Below are positions 16,112 through 24,562 of a stretch of DNA of 49,095 nucleotides, one piece after another (the stretch's first letter is position 1; every line of letters begins with the position of its first letter). Under the pieces are notes generated by a model, which saw only the letters and a list, made by a program, of their open reading frames with translations, searched no databases and was not told where the DNA came from. Made by a program: the position numbers and the translations under genes. Location of the stretch: assembly GCA_947629675.1 (NCBI GenBank), contig CANREM010000011.1:1-49095 (forward strand), written 5' to 3'. Source of the DNA: an uncultured Clostridia bacterium (GTDB lineage Bacteria; Bacillota; Clostridia; Christensenellales; Borkfalkiaceae).

Positions 16112-17164
16112 TCAGTCCTCCTTGTGCAGTTTCACCTTCCCCGCGACGGCGCGGCGGTTGTCCTCCGTGATGGCGGCGTAATGCTTCTTTGTCGTATTCA
16201 CATCGCGGTGTCCCAATACGTCTGCGACGATGTAGATGTCGCCCGTCTCGCGGTAGAGGGCGGTGCCGTAGGTGGAACGCAGTTTGTGCGGCGTGATCTT
16301 TTTGAGAGGGGAGACGATCTTCGCATACTTTTTGACGAGATTTTCCACGGCACGCACGGTTATCCGCCTGTATTGCATGGACAAAAAGAGGGCATGTTCG
16401 CCCTGCGGAATACGGGGATCGTTCTCCTTTTCGGCAAAATACGCCGCGAGTGCGTCGCCGACTTCCTCCGAAAAATAGAGGACGGCCTGATTTCCGCCCT
16501 TGCGGGTGACGATGAAGGAATTCGTTTTGAAGTCGATGCTCTCGTTGTTCAGCCCGACGAGTTCGGAGATACGGATACCCGTTCCCAAAAAGAGGGTCAG
16601 AATGGCGGTGTCACGCACTTTTGTGCGGGCATGGTAGCCCTCCATGTGGCGAGTGAGGCCGCGGCCTTCCTCGGCGGTGTCCAAAAGCTCGGAGATCTCG
16701 TCTTTTTCGAGGCGGATGATCTCTTTATCATGCAGTTTGGGGGTGGAGACCTTCGCCGTATTGTTGACTTCCAAGAGTCCCTTATTGAAGAAATATCTAA
16801 AGAGGGAACGCACCGAAGAGAGCTTGCGGGCCTTGGCGCGCTCGTCGCAAGAGAGCCTTCTTCCCTGAAATTCGTAATTGGATAGATAGGAGAGGAAGAT
16901 CTCGATGTCGGTGTCTGTGACGCCGTCAAGGTCCTCGAGGGTGATGTCGTGGACGCTCTTACTGCCGCGGAACTTCCTTTTACAGAGAAAATCAAAAAAG
17001 ATGCGCAGGTCGTAGCAGTAGTTGAGGCGGGTGAGCGCGCTCGTTCTGCCTTCCATACCGCGAAAGAAGTCCTCGCAAAAATAGGGGAGATCGCTAAGGA
17101 GCACGTCGATTTTGTCGAGGAGTTGGAAGTTTCTGTCCTGATAGTAGTTCCCGGAATCTTTCAT
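16112..17164 (-). CDS. XerS-like tyrosine recombinase
   Basis: A 350-residue tyrosine recombinase. The SAM-like N-terminal domain contains 'LLDKIDVLLSDLPYFCEDFF' and 'DLRIFFDFL'. The catalytic residues are Arg198 (GIRISEL), Lys222 (TRKGG), His293 and Arg296 (HKLR), His319 (LGHRD) and Tyr329. Length and N-terminus resemble streptococcal XerS (about 356 residues), the single recombinase that resolves chromosome dimers, more than the roughly 300-residue XerC/XerD pair. I choose the ATG at 17164 because a consensus promoter ends nine bases before it; the longer frame back to 17278 would run through that promoter. A dif-like dyad lies 120 bases upstream, as difSL does upstream of xerS. hflX follows in the same operon. 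A phage-type integrase is less likely, as no element surrounds it. Confidence 0.88.
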   Translation of the reverse strand: MKDSGNYYQDRNFQLLDKIDVLLSDLPYFCEDFFRGMEGRTSALTRLNYCYDLRIFFDFLCKRKFRGSKSVHDITLEDLDGVTDTDIEIFLSYLSNYEFQGRRLSCDERAKARKLSSVRSLFRYFFNKGLLEVNNTAKVSTPKLHDKEIIRLEKDEISELLDTAEEGRGLTRHMEGYHARTKVRDTAILTLFLGTGIRISELVGLNNESIDFKTNSFIVTRKGGNQAVLYFSEEVGDALAAYFAEKENDPRIPQGEHALFLSMQYRRITVRAVENLVKKYAKIVSPLKKITPHKLRSTYGTALYRETGDIYIVADVLGHRDVNTTKKHYAAITEDNRRAVAGKVKLHKED

Positions 17165-17173
17165 AGCAAAAAA

Positions 17174-17202
17174 ATTATAACACGAAAGGGGGAAAAAGTC
17201 AA
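17174..17202 (-). promoter_or_regulatory. Recombinase-hflX promoter, leaderless layout
   Basis: On the minus strand TTGACT (17202-17197), 17 bases, TATAAT (17179-17174). The expected start at about 17167 leaves a three-base leader before the ATG at 17164. Confidence 0.85.
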
Positions 17203-17283
17203 TTTTTGCGAAGAGTTCAGAGGGGATTTTTCGTAAAAATTGTGCTATCGAGAGAAAAATTTTGTAAGGGGGAGACATACTAA

Positions 17284-17315
17284 ACTATTCGCAAAAGCAT
17301 AGTTTTACGAATAGT
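17284..17315. other. dif: Candidate dif site (XerS-type)
   Basis: A 32-bp dyad: left arm ACTATTCGCAAAA, 6-bp centre GCATAG, right arm TTTTACGAATAGT. Twelve of thirteen arm positions are complementary. Two arms of 11-13 bp around a 6-8-bp centre is the layout of dif and related tyrosine-recombinase core sites; the inner AAAA/TTTT resembles difSL. It lies upstream of the XerS-like gene and in the zone where gene strand and base skew switch. A T-run after the dyad is missing, so it is not a terminator. Confidence 0.7.
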
Positions 17316-17543
17316 AATGGGCAAAAAGAGGGCAAATATCGTGTTTTTTTGAAATTTTATCTATTTTTATAAGGTTGATGTACTCTGATTCATTTTTTTA
17401 AAATGTGTTTTTTTGTGCGGAACACAATTTACTCTTCGGTGTAAAATTTTTCTGTAAGTTTATTTGATTGCTTCCGCGCAGTCATGTGATCTTACGGACA
17501 GCTCTCCACGCGGCTTGAGAGAAAATTTCTCAAAGAACCGCAA
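17316..17543. other. AT-rich non-coding stretch beside the dif-like site
   Basis: No credible gene. The stretch is rich in A and T tracts. It contains a short inverted repeat TTGAGA/TCTCAA at 17514-17532. No promoter or RNA gene is recognised. Confidence 0.6.
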
Positions 17544-17571
17544 GAAAAAATCGGCGGATCTTGTTCCGCCG
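17544..17571 (-). terminator. Terminator of the glycogen operon
   Basis: CGGCGGA (17552-17558) pairs with TCCGCCG (17565-17571); the minus strand runs into six T (17550-17545). It closes the glgB-to-GH13 transcript. Confidence 0.85.
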
Positions 17572-17582
17572 AAGCAAAATTA

Positions 17583-17617
17583 CTATGTCACGCATAGGAC
17601 CTATTTCAGACATACTA
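17583..17617 (+). repeat. Tandem pair of dispersed palindromic motifs at the GH13 stop codon
   Basis: CTATGTCACGCATAG (17583-17597) is followed three bases later by the variant CTATTTCAGACATACTA (17601-17617). The last three bases are the complement of the GH13 stop codon TAG, the same arrangement as at the end of lysA. The pair lies between the stop codon and the terminator. Confidence 0.7.
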
Positions 17618-19447
17618 TTCCGATTTTGATAGTATTCCGTAGGAAAACGCCCCGATCTCCACATGGTCCTCGAACGTCTTTCCCTTGAGATATTCCGTGA
17701 ATTTCCCCTCGAGGCGCAGTGCGTATTTTTCGGGAGAATTGTTGCAGAACACATAGACGGCGCGGCCGTCTTTTCTTCTCTCAAAGACGAGACAAGCTCT
17801 GTCTGCAAAGATCTCGCGGTATTCGCCGTCTTTGAAGATGTCCGCAAATTTTTGCATGCGGATCTCGCCGAGACGTCTATAGAATGTCTCGAGTTTCTCG
17901 TCAATATTGTCCCAAGGGAAGCATCCGCGGCAGAACGGGTCGCTATAGCCCTCCATGCCGACCTCGTCTCCGTAGTAGATGCTCGGGACCCCGGGAAGGG
18001 TAAACTGCAGAACGGCGGCCATCTTGAGCTTTTTGATCGCCTTCTTTTTCTCATCCTCGGTAAGGGAGGTCATCGCCATTTCCTCTTTGTTCGAGCAATA
18101 TTTTCCGCCGAGGACTGTGAGGATACGCGGTGTATCGTGCGTGCCGAGGAGATTCATGAGGCAATCGACGCTCTCCTTCGGATAGTTGTCGATGAGCATC
18201 GCGACCGTCTCGCGGAGCTGATCGGAATTTCCCGAGAGAATGTAGCTGATGATGCCGTCCTTTAATGGATAGTTCATCACGCTGTCCAGCTCAAAGCCCT
18301 GCAAATATTCCCTTCTTGAGCCGTAGGCGATCTTGTTGGAGGCATCTTCCCAAACTTCGCCGATGATGACGGCTTCGGGGTCCTTTTCCTTGACCGCACT
18401 GCGGATGAGGCGGAGGAAGAAGTCGGGAAGCTCGTCTGCAACGTCGAGGCGGTAGCCGCCGATGCCGTGGGAGAGCCAGGTTTTCAGGACGCCGCCCTCG
18501 CCACAGATGAAACTTTGGTAGGAAGAGGACGCCTCATTGACGGCGGGAAGGGTCTCCATGCCCCACCAGCTGTCGTAGGAATCGGGGAAGCGGTAGAACT
18601 GATACCAGCTCGCATACGGCGATTGCACGCTCTGATACGCGCCCACGCTATCATAGCGGCCATATTTGTTGAAGTAGCGGCTGTCATCTCCCGTGTGGTT
18701 GAATACGCCGTCTAAAATGATGCGGATCCCCCTCTTTTTTCCCTCTTCGATGAGAAGATCAAACTCCTCCTTCGTTCCGAGGAGCGGGTCGATCTCCATA
18801 TAATCTCCCGTGTCGTAGCGGTGGTTGGAAAATGCCTTGAAGATGGGGTTGAAGTAGATGACGCTCACATGGAGCTTTTTGAGATAATCCAGCTTTTTGA
18901 CAACGCCCCTCAGATTTCCCCCGAAGAAATCGTTGTTCAAAATTTTCCCGTATTGGTTGGGGCGGAAGGTGGGACATCCCCCCCAATCCTCGCGGAGAAC
19001 TTTATAGTCCGCGATTTGATTGATCCCATCCTTGCAGAAACGGTCGGGGAAGATCTGATACATGAGGCCGCCCTTGAACCATTCGGGGGTGTGATAATTT
19101 TCGTCGTAGACGGTGATCTGCCAGCTGACGGGGTGGCTCGTCACGGCGGCGCGGCGAAATTTCGCACAGCCGAGGAAGGTGAATTCGGGGAAGGTGAAGT
19201 AGTAGAAATACAGCCCCACCGACTTGAATTTGAGGGTGATGGTAAAGCCGTCCTCCACCCGTTCCATGGGGAGGATGGTCTCCTTTCTTCCGTCCTGATA
19301 GATCACGATATAGCAGACTTCGGCGGGGAAGGATGCCCCCTTGCCGCTCTCTTCGCGAAAGATATGAAAGGTAATTTCGCTGCCGCGGGCAATGGCGCCC
19401 GTCGTTGACTTACAGCGTCTGTCTAATGGGTCGTAGTAAAAGGTCAT
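17615..19447 (-). CDS. GH13 alpha-glucan hydrolase (neopullulanase or maltodextrin glucosidase type)
   Basis: A 610-residue alpha-amylase-family enzyme without signal peptide, so cytoplasmic. An N-terminal beta domain of about 125 residues (CBM34-like position) precedes the barrel, which starts at 'GGLMYQIFPDRF'. The catalytic triad is the Asp of 'GYRLDVADELP', the Glu of 'IIGEVWED' and the Asp of 'GTHDTPR'; 'ILDGVFNHTG' is the first conserved block. The domain order fits the neopullulanase/cyclomaltodextrinase/maltodextrin glucosidase group, which cleaves maltodextrins or branched glucans. As last gene of the glycogen operon it probably processes limit dextrins left by glycogen phosphorylase. 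ATG 19447 has GAAGAAG upstream; the TTG at 19468 overlaps the glgP stop. The exact substrate cannot be told. Confidence 0.88.
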   Translation of the reverse strand: MTFYYDPLDRRCKSTTGAIARGSEITFHIFREESGKGASFPAEVCYIVIYQDGRKETILPMERVEDGFTITLKFKSVGLYFYYFTFPEFTFLGCAKFRRAAVTSHPVSWQITVYDENYHTPEWFKGGLMYQIFPDRFCKDGINQIADYKVLREDWGGCPTFRPNQYGKILNNDFFGGNLRGVVKKLDYLKKLHVSVIYFNPIFKAFSNHRYDTGDYMEIDPLLGTKEEFDLLIEEGKKRGIRIILDGVFNHTGDDSRYFNKYGRYDSVGAYQSVQSPYASWYQFYRFPDSYDSWWGMETLPAVNEASSSYQSFICGEGGVLKTWLSHGIGGYRLDVADELPDFFLRLIRSAVKEKDPEAVIIGEVWEDASNKIAYGSRREYLQGFELDSVMNYPLKDGIISYILSGNSDQLRETVAMLIDNYPKESVDCLMNLLGTHDTPRILTVLGGKYCSNKEEMAMTSLTEDEKKKAIKKLKMAAVLQFTLPGVPSIYYGDEVGMEGYSDPFCRGCFPWDNIDEKLETFYRRLGEIRMQKFADIFKDGEYREIFADRACLVFERRKDGRAVYVFCNNSPEKYALRLEGKFTEYLKGKTFEDHVEIGAFSYGILSKSE

Positions 19448-19464
19448 ATGTAAGTCTTCTTCGT

Positions 19465-21897
19465 TCAAATTTTCGTATCGATCGGCTCAAGTCCCCAAAT
19501 GTTTTCGGCATATTCGCGGACACTGCGGTCTGCGGAGAAGTACCCTGCCGCCGCGATGTTATAAAGCGATTTTCTGTTCCACGAGAGTTTATCCGTTCTG
19601 TATAGCCCGGACATTTCGTTCTGCGTCCTGACGTAGGGTTCGAAATCCGCGAGGCACATGTAGGGATCCGCGACGGGCGATTGCCGCAGGAGATAGTTTG
19701 CGATATCCGCAAAGGAACAGCCGTTGAAGCCCGCGATGAGCGATTCGATCACCTTGCGCATCTCAAGGCTGCGGTTGTAGTAGGCACTCGAATCGTAGCG
19801 ATGATCCCAGATGTCCTTCACTTCGTCTGCCTTGAGGCCGAAGATGAAGATGTTGTCCGAGCCGACCCGCTCCGCCATCTCGACATTCGCGCCGTCGAGG
19901 GTGCCGATCGTGAGCGCGCCGTTGATCATAAACTTCATGTTGCTCGTTCCGCTCGCCTCCTTTCCCGCAAGGGAGATCTGTTCGGAGATCTCGGTGGCGG
20001 GCATGAGGGATTCGGACATCGTGACGTTGTAGTTCTCCATATACACGACGTTGAGCTTTTCGCGGATCTTCGGGTGCTTTTTGATGTCCTCCGCAAGGTA
20101 GCAGATGAGTTTCATGATCTCCTTTGCCATCTCGTACCCCGCTGCCGCCTTCGCGCCGAAGATGTAAGTCTTGGGAAGGACGTCGCGGTCGGGATCTTCC
20201 TTGAGGGCGTTGTATTCGCTGATGATATGCAGGGCGTTGAGGAGCTGGCGTTTGTATTCGTGCATGCGCTTTGCCTGCACGTCGAAGAGCGTGTTCGGAT
20301 CGATCACGGCCCCCTGCGTTTTCCTGGCATATTCCGCAAATTGGGTCTTTTTGATAGCCTTGATCTCTCCGAGACGTTTGAGAACGGTGGTGTCATCCGC
20401 AAATTTCGCAAACTCGGCGAGCTTTTCCGCATCCTTTGCATAGCCGGGGCCGATGGTCTCGTCGAGCAGAGCGCAAAGCTCGGGATTGGATTGGTTGAGC
20501 CAACGCCTGTGTGCGATGCCGTTGGTGACATTCGTGAACTTCTCGGGAGTGTATTCGTAAAAATCACGGAAGATGCTGTCTGTAATGATCCTGCTGTGGA
20601 GCTTGGAGACACCGTTGACACGGTGCGAACCCATGACGCAGAGATTCGCCATATGCACGAGGTTGTGCGAGAGGATCGCCATGCGGGAGATCTTATCCCA
20701 ATCGCCGGGATATGCGTTCCAAAGCTCCTCGCAGAAGCGTCTGTTGAGTTCCTTCAAAATACTGTGGATGCGCGGGAGCCTGCGTGCGACGAGGCCCTCC
20801 GCCCACTTCTCGAGTGCTTCGGCGAGGACGGTGTGGTTGGTATAGGCGCAGGTCGCGGTCGTGATGTTCCACGCGTCCTCCCAAGTAAAGCCGTTCTCAT
20901 CCACGAGGATGCGCATGAGTTCGGGAATGGCGAGTGCGGGATGGGTGTCGTTGATATGGATCGCCGCTATCCTGGGAAGAAGCGTGAGGGAGCCGTAGCG
21001 GCGTTTATGGTCGGAGACGATGCACTGCAGCGATGCCGAAACGAGGAAATATTGTTGCTTTAAGCGGAGAGATTTCCCCTCATAGTGATTGTCGGAGGGA
21101 TAGAGAACTTTGGAGATGAGCTGGGCGTCGGCGTCCTCCTGCATCGCGGCGGAGTAGTCCCCCTGCGAGAACCGCTGCATATCGAATTGGTGGACGGCGC
21201 GCGAACGCCAGAGCCGAAGAACGCTCACCGCTTCACTTCCCGCGCCCGAAACCATCATATCATAAGCAAGGGCCTCCACTTCCTTTGCGTCGTGATAGTC
21301 GATCTCCATGCCGTGGTCCGTCCAACGTTCCTCGAGGACGCCGTCAAACTTGACGATGAATTGCTTATCCGTGCGCTGTGTGAGCCATGCTTCGCCCCCT
21401 GGGAGCCATACGTCGGGAAGCTCGATCTGCCAGCCGTCGACGATCTTCTGCTTGAAAAGTCCGTACTGATAGCAGATGGAAAATCCCATCGCAGGGTAGT
21501 TCTGGGTGGCAAGGCCGTCCAAAAAGCAGGCCGCAAGCCGCCCGAGTCCCCCGTTGCCGAGACCCGCGTCCGGTTCCTCTTCGTAGAGGTCCTCGAGCGT
21601 GAGACCGTAGCCCTTGAGAGCTTTCTTCAGGGCATCCTCGATGCCGAGGTTATACACACTGTTCTTGAGGGAGCGTCCCATCAAAAACTCCATGCAAAGG
21701 TAATAGACGCGCTTTGCCTTCCTCCCCTTCACTTTGAGGTGAAAGCGTTGACGCTTCTCGAGCATGATGTCCCTGACGCTCATCACGACGGCCTTGTAGA
21801 CCTGTTCGCGGCTGGCCTCCTGCGGCGTCACGCCGAAATATCGGGAGAGCTTCCCTTCGATGAGTTTTTCCGCATTCCGTTCGGTAAGTTGATCCAT
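19465..21897 (-). CDS. glgP: Glycogen phosphorylase
   Basis: An 810-residue GT35 enzyme that releases glucose 1-phosphate from glycogen ends with phosphate and PLP. The PLP lysine motif 'EASGTSNMKFMINGALTIGTL' (about 640-660) and the nucleotide-like site 'DEEPDAGLGNGGLGRLAACF'-type glycine block (about 105-125) are present. Full length. It lies 20 bases after glgA and 17 bases before the GH13 gene. No N-terminal phosphorylation or AMP site is evident, as usual for bacterial forms. Confidence 0.96.
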   Translation of the reverse strand: MDQLTERNAEKLIEGKLSRYFGVTPQEASREQVYKAVVMSVRDIMLEKRQRFHLKVKGRKAKRVYYLCMEFLMGRSLKNSVYNLGIEDALKKALKGYGLTLEDLYEEEPDAGLGNGGLGRLAACFLDGLATQNYPAMGFSICYQYGLFKQKIVDGWQIELPDVWLPGGEAWLTQRTDKQFIVKFDGVLEERWTDHGMEIDYHDAKEVEALAYDMMVSGAGSEAVSVLRLWRSRAVHQFDMQRFSQGDYSAAMQEDADAQLISKVLYPSDNHYEGKSLRLKQQYFLVSASLQCIVSDHKRRYGSLTLLPRIAAIHINDTHPALAIPELMRILVDENGFTWEDAWNITTATCAYTNHTVLAEALEKWAEGLVARRLPRIHSILKELNRRFCEELWNAYPGDWDKISRMAILSHNLVHMANLCVMGSHRVNGVSKLHSRIITDSIFRDFYEYTPEKFTNVTNGIAHRRWLNQSNPELCALLDETIGPGYAKDAEKLAEFAKFADDTTVLKRLGEIKAIKKTQFAEYARKTQGAVIDPNTLFDVQAKRMHEYKRQLLNALHIISEYNALKEDPDRDVLPKTYIFGAKAAAGYEMAKEIMKLICYLAEDIKKHPKIREKLNVVYMENYNVTMSESLMPATEISEQISLAGKEASGTSNMKFMINGALTIGTLDGANVEMAERVGSDNIFIFGLKADEVKDIWDHRYDSSAYYNRSLEMRKVIESLIAGFNGCSFADIANYLLRQSPVADPYMCLADFEPYVRTQNEMSGLYRTDKLSWNRKSLYNIAAAGYFSADRSVREYAENIWGLEPIDTKI

Positions 21898-21917
21898 ATC
21901 TTTATCCCTTTTTGAGA

Positions 21918-23432
21918 TTATTTGAGAAGGTCGAGATAGAGCTTTTCATAATACTTGGAGGAAGTGGACCAAGAAAAATCCGTCTGCATCGCACGCTTTG
22001 TAAGCGTAGCCCACTTCTTCTTGTCCCGATAGAGGTCGATCGCCTCGCCCAAGACATACAGAAGGTCATCTGCATTGTAATCGCGGAAGGTGAATCCGTT
22101 CCCCCCTGCGCCGTAGGGCGTGATGCTGTCTTTGAGGCCCCCCGTCTCCCTTACGAGCGCGACCGCGCCGTAGCGCGAGGAGATCATCTGAGCAAGCCCG
22201 CAAGGCTCGCTCTTCGAGGGCATGAGGAAGAGGTCTGCGCCCGAATAGATCTTTCTTGCCAAGTCGGAGTTGAAGGAGATGACGGAGACCACCTTTCCCT
22301 GATAGCGGTTTGCAAGATCGGTGAAATAGTTCTCGTAGGCGGATTCCCCCGTGCCGAGGAGGATGAACTGCATGTCGCGTTTCAAAGCCTTTTCGAGGAC
22401 CTCTTTGACGAGGTCGATCCCCTTGCCCGCGACGAGGCGGGTCACCATCGCGACGACGGGCGTATCCGGCTTTTGGGGAAGGGCGAACATCTTCTGAAGC
22501 TCTTCCTTGCAGACGGCTTTATTTTCCAAATGCCTTGCATTGTAATTTGCGAAGAGGGAGCGATCCGTCGCAGGGTCGTAAGCAGCGGGGGCGATGCCGT
22601 TCAGAATGCCGCAGAGCTTCCCCTCGTTTCTGCGGATGATGGGATCCAGCCCGTAGGAGTAGAAGGGATCTTTGATCTCCTCTGCATAGGTGGGTGAGAC
22701 GGTCGTCACGGCCTCGCAGCATTCGATCGCCCCCTTCATGAGGTTGATACAATTATCATATTCCACAAGGTCGCGTACGCGCTCGGAAAGCCCGAAGAGG
22801 TCTCCGAGGATCTCAAGTGAGTATTTCCCCTGATATTCTATGTTATGAATGGTGAACGCCGCGCGGATATGGCGATATTCGGGACGAAGGCAGTAGGTCG
22901 TCTTGAGATAGATCGCGGCGAGAGCCGCCTGCCAATCGTGGCAGTGCAGGACGTCGGGATAGAAGCCGAGAAAGCCCATCGTCTCCATGACGGCGCGGCA
23001 AAGAAAAGCGAAGCGTTCCCCGTCGTCGTAGTAGCCGTAGCAGCCGGGACGTTTGAAATAGTATTCGTTATCCACGAAGTAAAAAGTCACGCCCTCCGAC
23101 TTGTATTCGAAGATCCCGCAGTATTGGTTGCGCCAGGAGAGCGGGACATAGAAGTTTCCGAGGAAGCGGAATTCCTTCCTGTATTCCTTGTGGATATCCT
23201 GGTAGAGCGGGAGCATGACGCGCACATCAAAGACGTCGCTTTTTGCGAGCGCCTTGGAAAGAGAGCCGACAACTTCGGCAAGTCCCCCCGTCGAGATGAA
23301 GGGCGCGGCCTCGGAGGCGACGAAGAGGATCTTTCTCTTTGCCTCAACGACGACCTCTGCGGGCGGAGCCGGGGAGACGAGCGGGCGATCCCCCTTGACG
23401 ATCTCGATATCCGATGCTTCAAAATTATCCAT
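21918..23432 (-). CDS. glgA: Glycogen (starch) synthase
   Basis: A 504-residue GT5 retaining glucosyltransferase using ADP-glucose. After about 30 variable residues, 'RKILFVASEAAPFISTGGLAEVVGSL' carries the ADP-glucose-binding motif (STGGLAEV in place of the usual KTGGLGDV). The C-terminal half has 'MVTRLVAGKGIDL' and the 'MPSKSEPCGLAQM' motif with its conserved Glu. ATG 23432 with GGGGG upstream is preferred; the frame opens at a TTG (23453) overlapping the glgD stop. It works with GlgC/GlgD (substrate) and GlgB (branching). Confidence 0.95.
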   Translation of the reverse strand: MDNFEASDIEIVKGDRPLVSPAPPAEVVVEAKRKILFVASEAAPFISTGGLAEVVGSLSKALAKSDVFDVRVMLPLYQDIHKEYRKEFRFLGNFYVPLSWRNQYCGIFEYKSEGVTFYFVDNEYYFKRPGCYGYYDDGERFAFLCRAVMETMGFLGFYPDVLHCHDWQAALAAIYLKTTYCLRPEYRHIRAAFTIHNIEYQGKYSLEILGDLFGLSERVRDLVEYDNCINLMKGAIECCEAVTTVSPTYAEEIKDPFYSYGLDPIIRRNEGKLCGILNGIAPAAYDPATDRSLFANYNARHLENKAVCKEELQKMFALPQKPDTPVVAMVTRLVAGKGIDLVKEVLEKALKRDMQFILLGTGESAYENYFTDLANRYQGKVVSVISFNSDLARKIYSGADLFLMPSKSEPCGLAQMISSRYGAVALVRETGGLKDSITPYGAGGNGFTFRDYNADDLLYVLGEAIDLYRDKKKWATLTKRAMQTDFSWSTSSKYYEKLYLDLLK

Positions 23433-23449
23433 ACGATCCCCCATTCCTG

Positions 23450-24559
23450 TCAAAGCATTCTTCCCTTCGGGACGAAGTAGGGCTGCTCCTCACAGCCCGA
23501 GAGCCTGCGGCCGTCGCGGATGACGACGTTCTTATCCGTAATGACACATTCGAGCGAGACGCCGCTTCCGATGACGGTATCCTGCATGATGATGCTGTTC
23601 TTGACGACGCTCCCCTTCCCGACCTTCACGCCGCGGAAGAGGATGCTGTTTTCCACACTCCCCTCGATGACGCACCCGTCCGAGATGAGGGAGTTGGTAG
23701 CGGTCGCTCCCGTGAGATAGCGCGTTGGCGCAGAGTCGCGCACCTTTGTATAGATGTCGCGTGCGCCGAAGAGTTCGTCGCGTACCTTCTTATCCAAGAG
23801 TTCCATATTGCGTGCATAGTAATCTTTCAGACGTGCCACCGAAGCATAGTACCCTTCATGACGATACCCGAAGATGCGCAAGGTGCCGACATTCTTTGTC
23901 AGAATATCCCTTCCGAAGCTGGAAAATCCGCGGGTGACGGCGTCCTGTATGGTATTGATGAGGAATTCCCTACTCATCACCATGACGTTGATATATAGGT
24001 TGACTTTGCCCGAAAAGCGCGGGTTGATGGCGAGCGTCCTCACCCTTCCATCTTCATCCGGGTCAAGGGTCATATAGTAGGAGGAACCCGTCTCCTCTTC
24101 CTCGTGGTAGACCATCGTGATGTCCGCCTTCTTCTCCTCGTGGAAGCGGACGATGTCGGCGATGTCCATGTGGGCGACGCCGTCGCAGTCGGTGAGGACG
24201 ACGTACTCCTCCGTCCTGTGGGTGAGAAATCCCGTGATGCCCATGAGGGCTTCGAGGCGAGTCGTGTAGGGTGCCTCCGTCTCATCGGAATAGGGAGGAA
24301 GCAGAATGATCCCTCCGTCCTTCCTCGCGAGATCCCACTCCTTGCCGCTGCCCAAGTGGTCGATGAGCGATTGGTAGTTATTCTTGACGACGATGCCCAC
24401 TGTCGTGACGCCCGAGTTCACCATGTTGGAGAGGGCGAAGTCGATGAGACGGTATCTTCCCCCGAAGGGAACGGACGCCATCGTGCGCCGGTTTGCGATC
24501 TCTGGCAGATTATTATCGTTGATGTGTGAAAATATAACGCCGACCGTGGAGCGTGCCAT
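23450..24559 (-). CDS. glgD: GlgD subunit of ADP-glucose pyrophosphorylase
   Basis: A 369-residue GlgC paralogue. The N-terminus 'GVIFSHINDNNLPEIANRR' replaces the active G-rich pyrophosphorylase signature (GGxGxRL) of GlgC, a known feature of GlgD, which modulates the catalytic GlgC subunit. 'VPFGGRYRLIDFALSNMVNSG' is conserved. The C-terminal half contains a left-handed beta-helix of hexapeptide-like repeats. It starts three bases after glgC, with GGGGG as ribosome-binding site inside the end of glgC. Confidence 0.95.
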   Translation of the reverse strand: MARSTVGVIFSHINDNNLPEIANRRTMASVPFGGRYRLIDFALSNMVNSGVTTVGIVVKNNYQSLIDHLGSGKEWDLARKDGGIILLPPYSDETEAPYTTRLEALMGITGFLTHRTEEYVVLTDCDGVAHMDIADIVRFHEEKKADITMVYHEEEETGSSYYMTLDPDEDGRVRTLAINPRFSGKVNLYINVMVMSREFLINTIQDAVTRGFSSFGRDILTKNVGTLRIFGYRHEGYYASVARLKDYYARNMELLDKKVRDELFGARDIYTKVRDSAPTRYLTGATATNSLISDGCVIEGSVENSILFRGVKVGKGSVVKNSIIMQDTVIGSGVSLECVITDKNVVIRDGRRLSGCEEQPYFVPKGRML

Positions 24560-24562
24560 AGC

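Noticed and set aside
17165-17278. A longer N-terminus for the XerS-like recombinase (start at 17278)
   Set aside because: The extra 38 codons read through a consensus promoter and give a hydrophobic, non-family peptide. The shorter form matches XerS in length.
17284-17315. The dyad as a simple transcription terminator
   Set aside because: The centre is six bases, the arms are AT-rich, and no T-run follows on either strand.
23450-24559. glgD as a second catalytic glgC
   Set aside because: The nucleotide-binding loop signature is replaced, as in known GlgD regulatory subunits.
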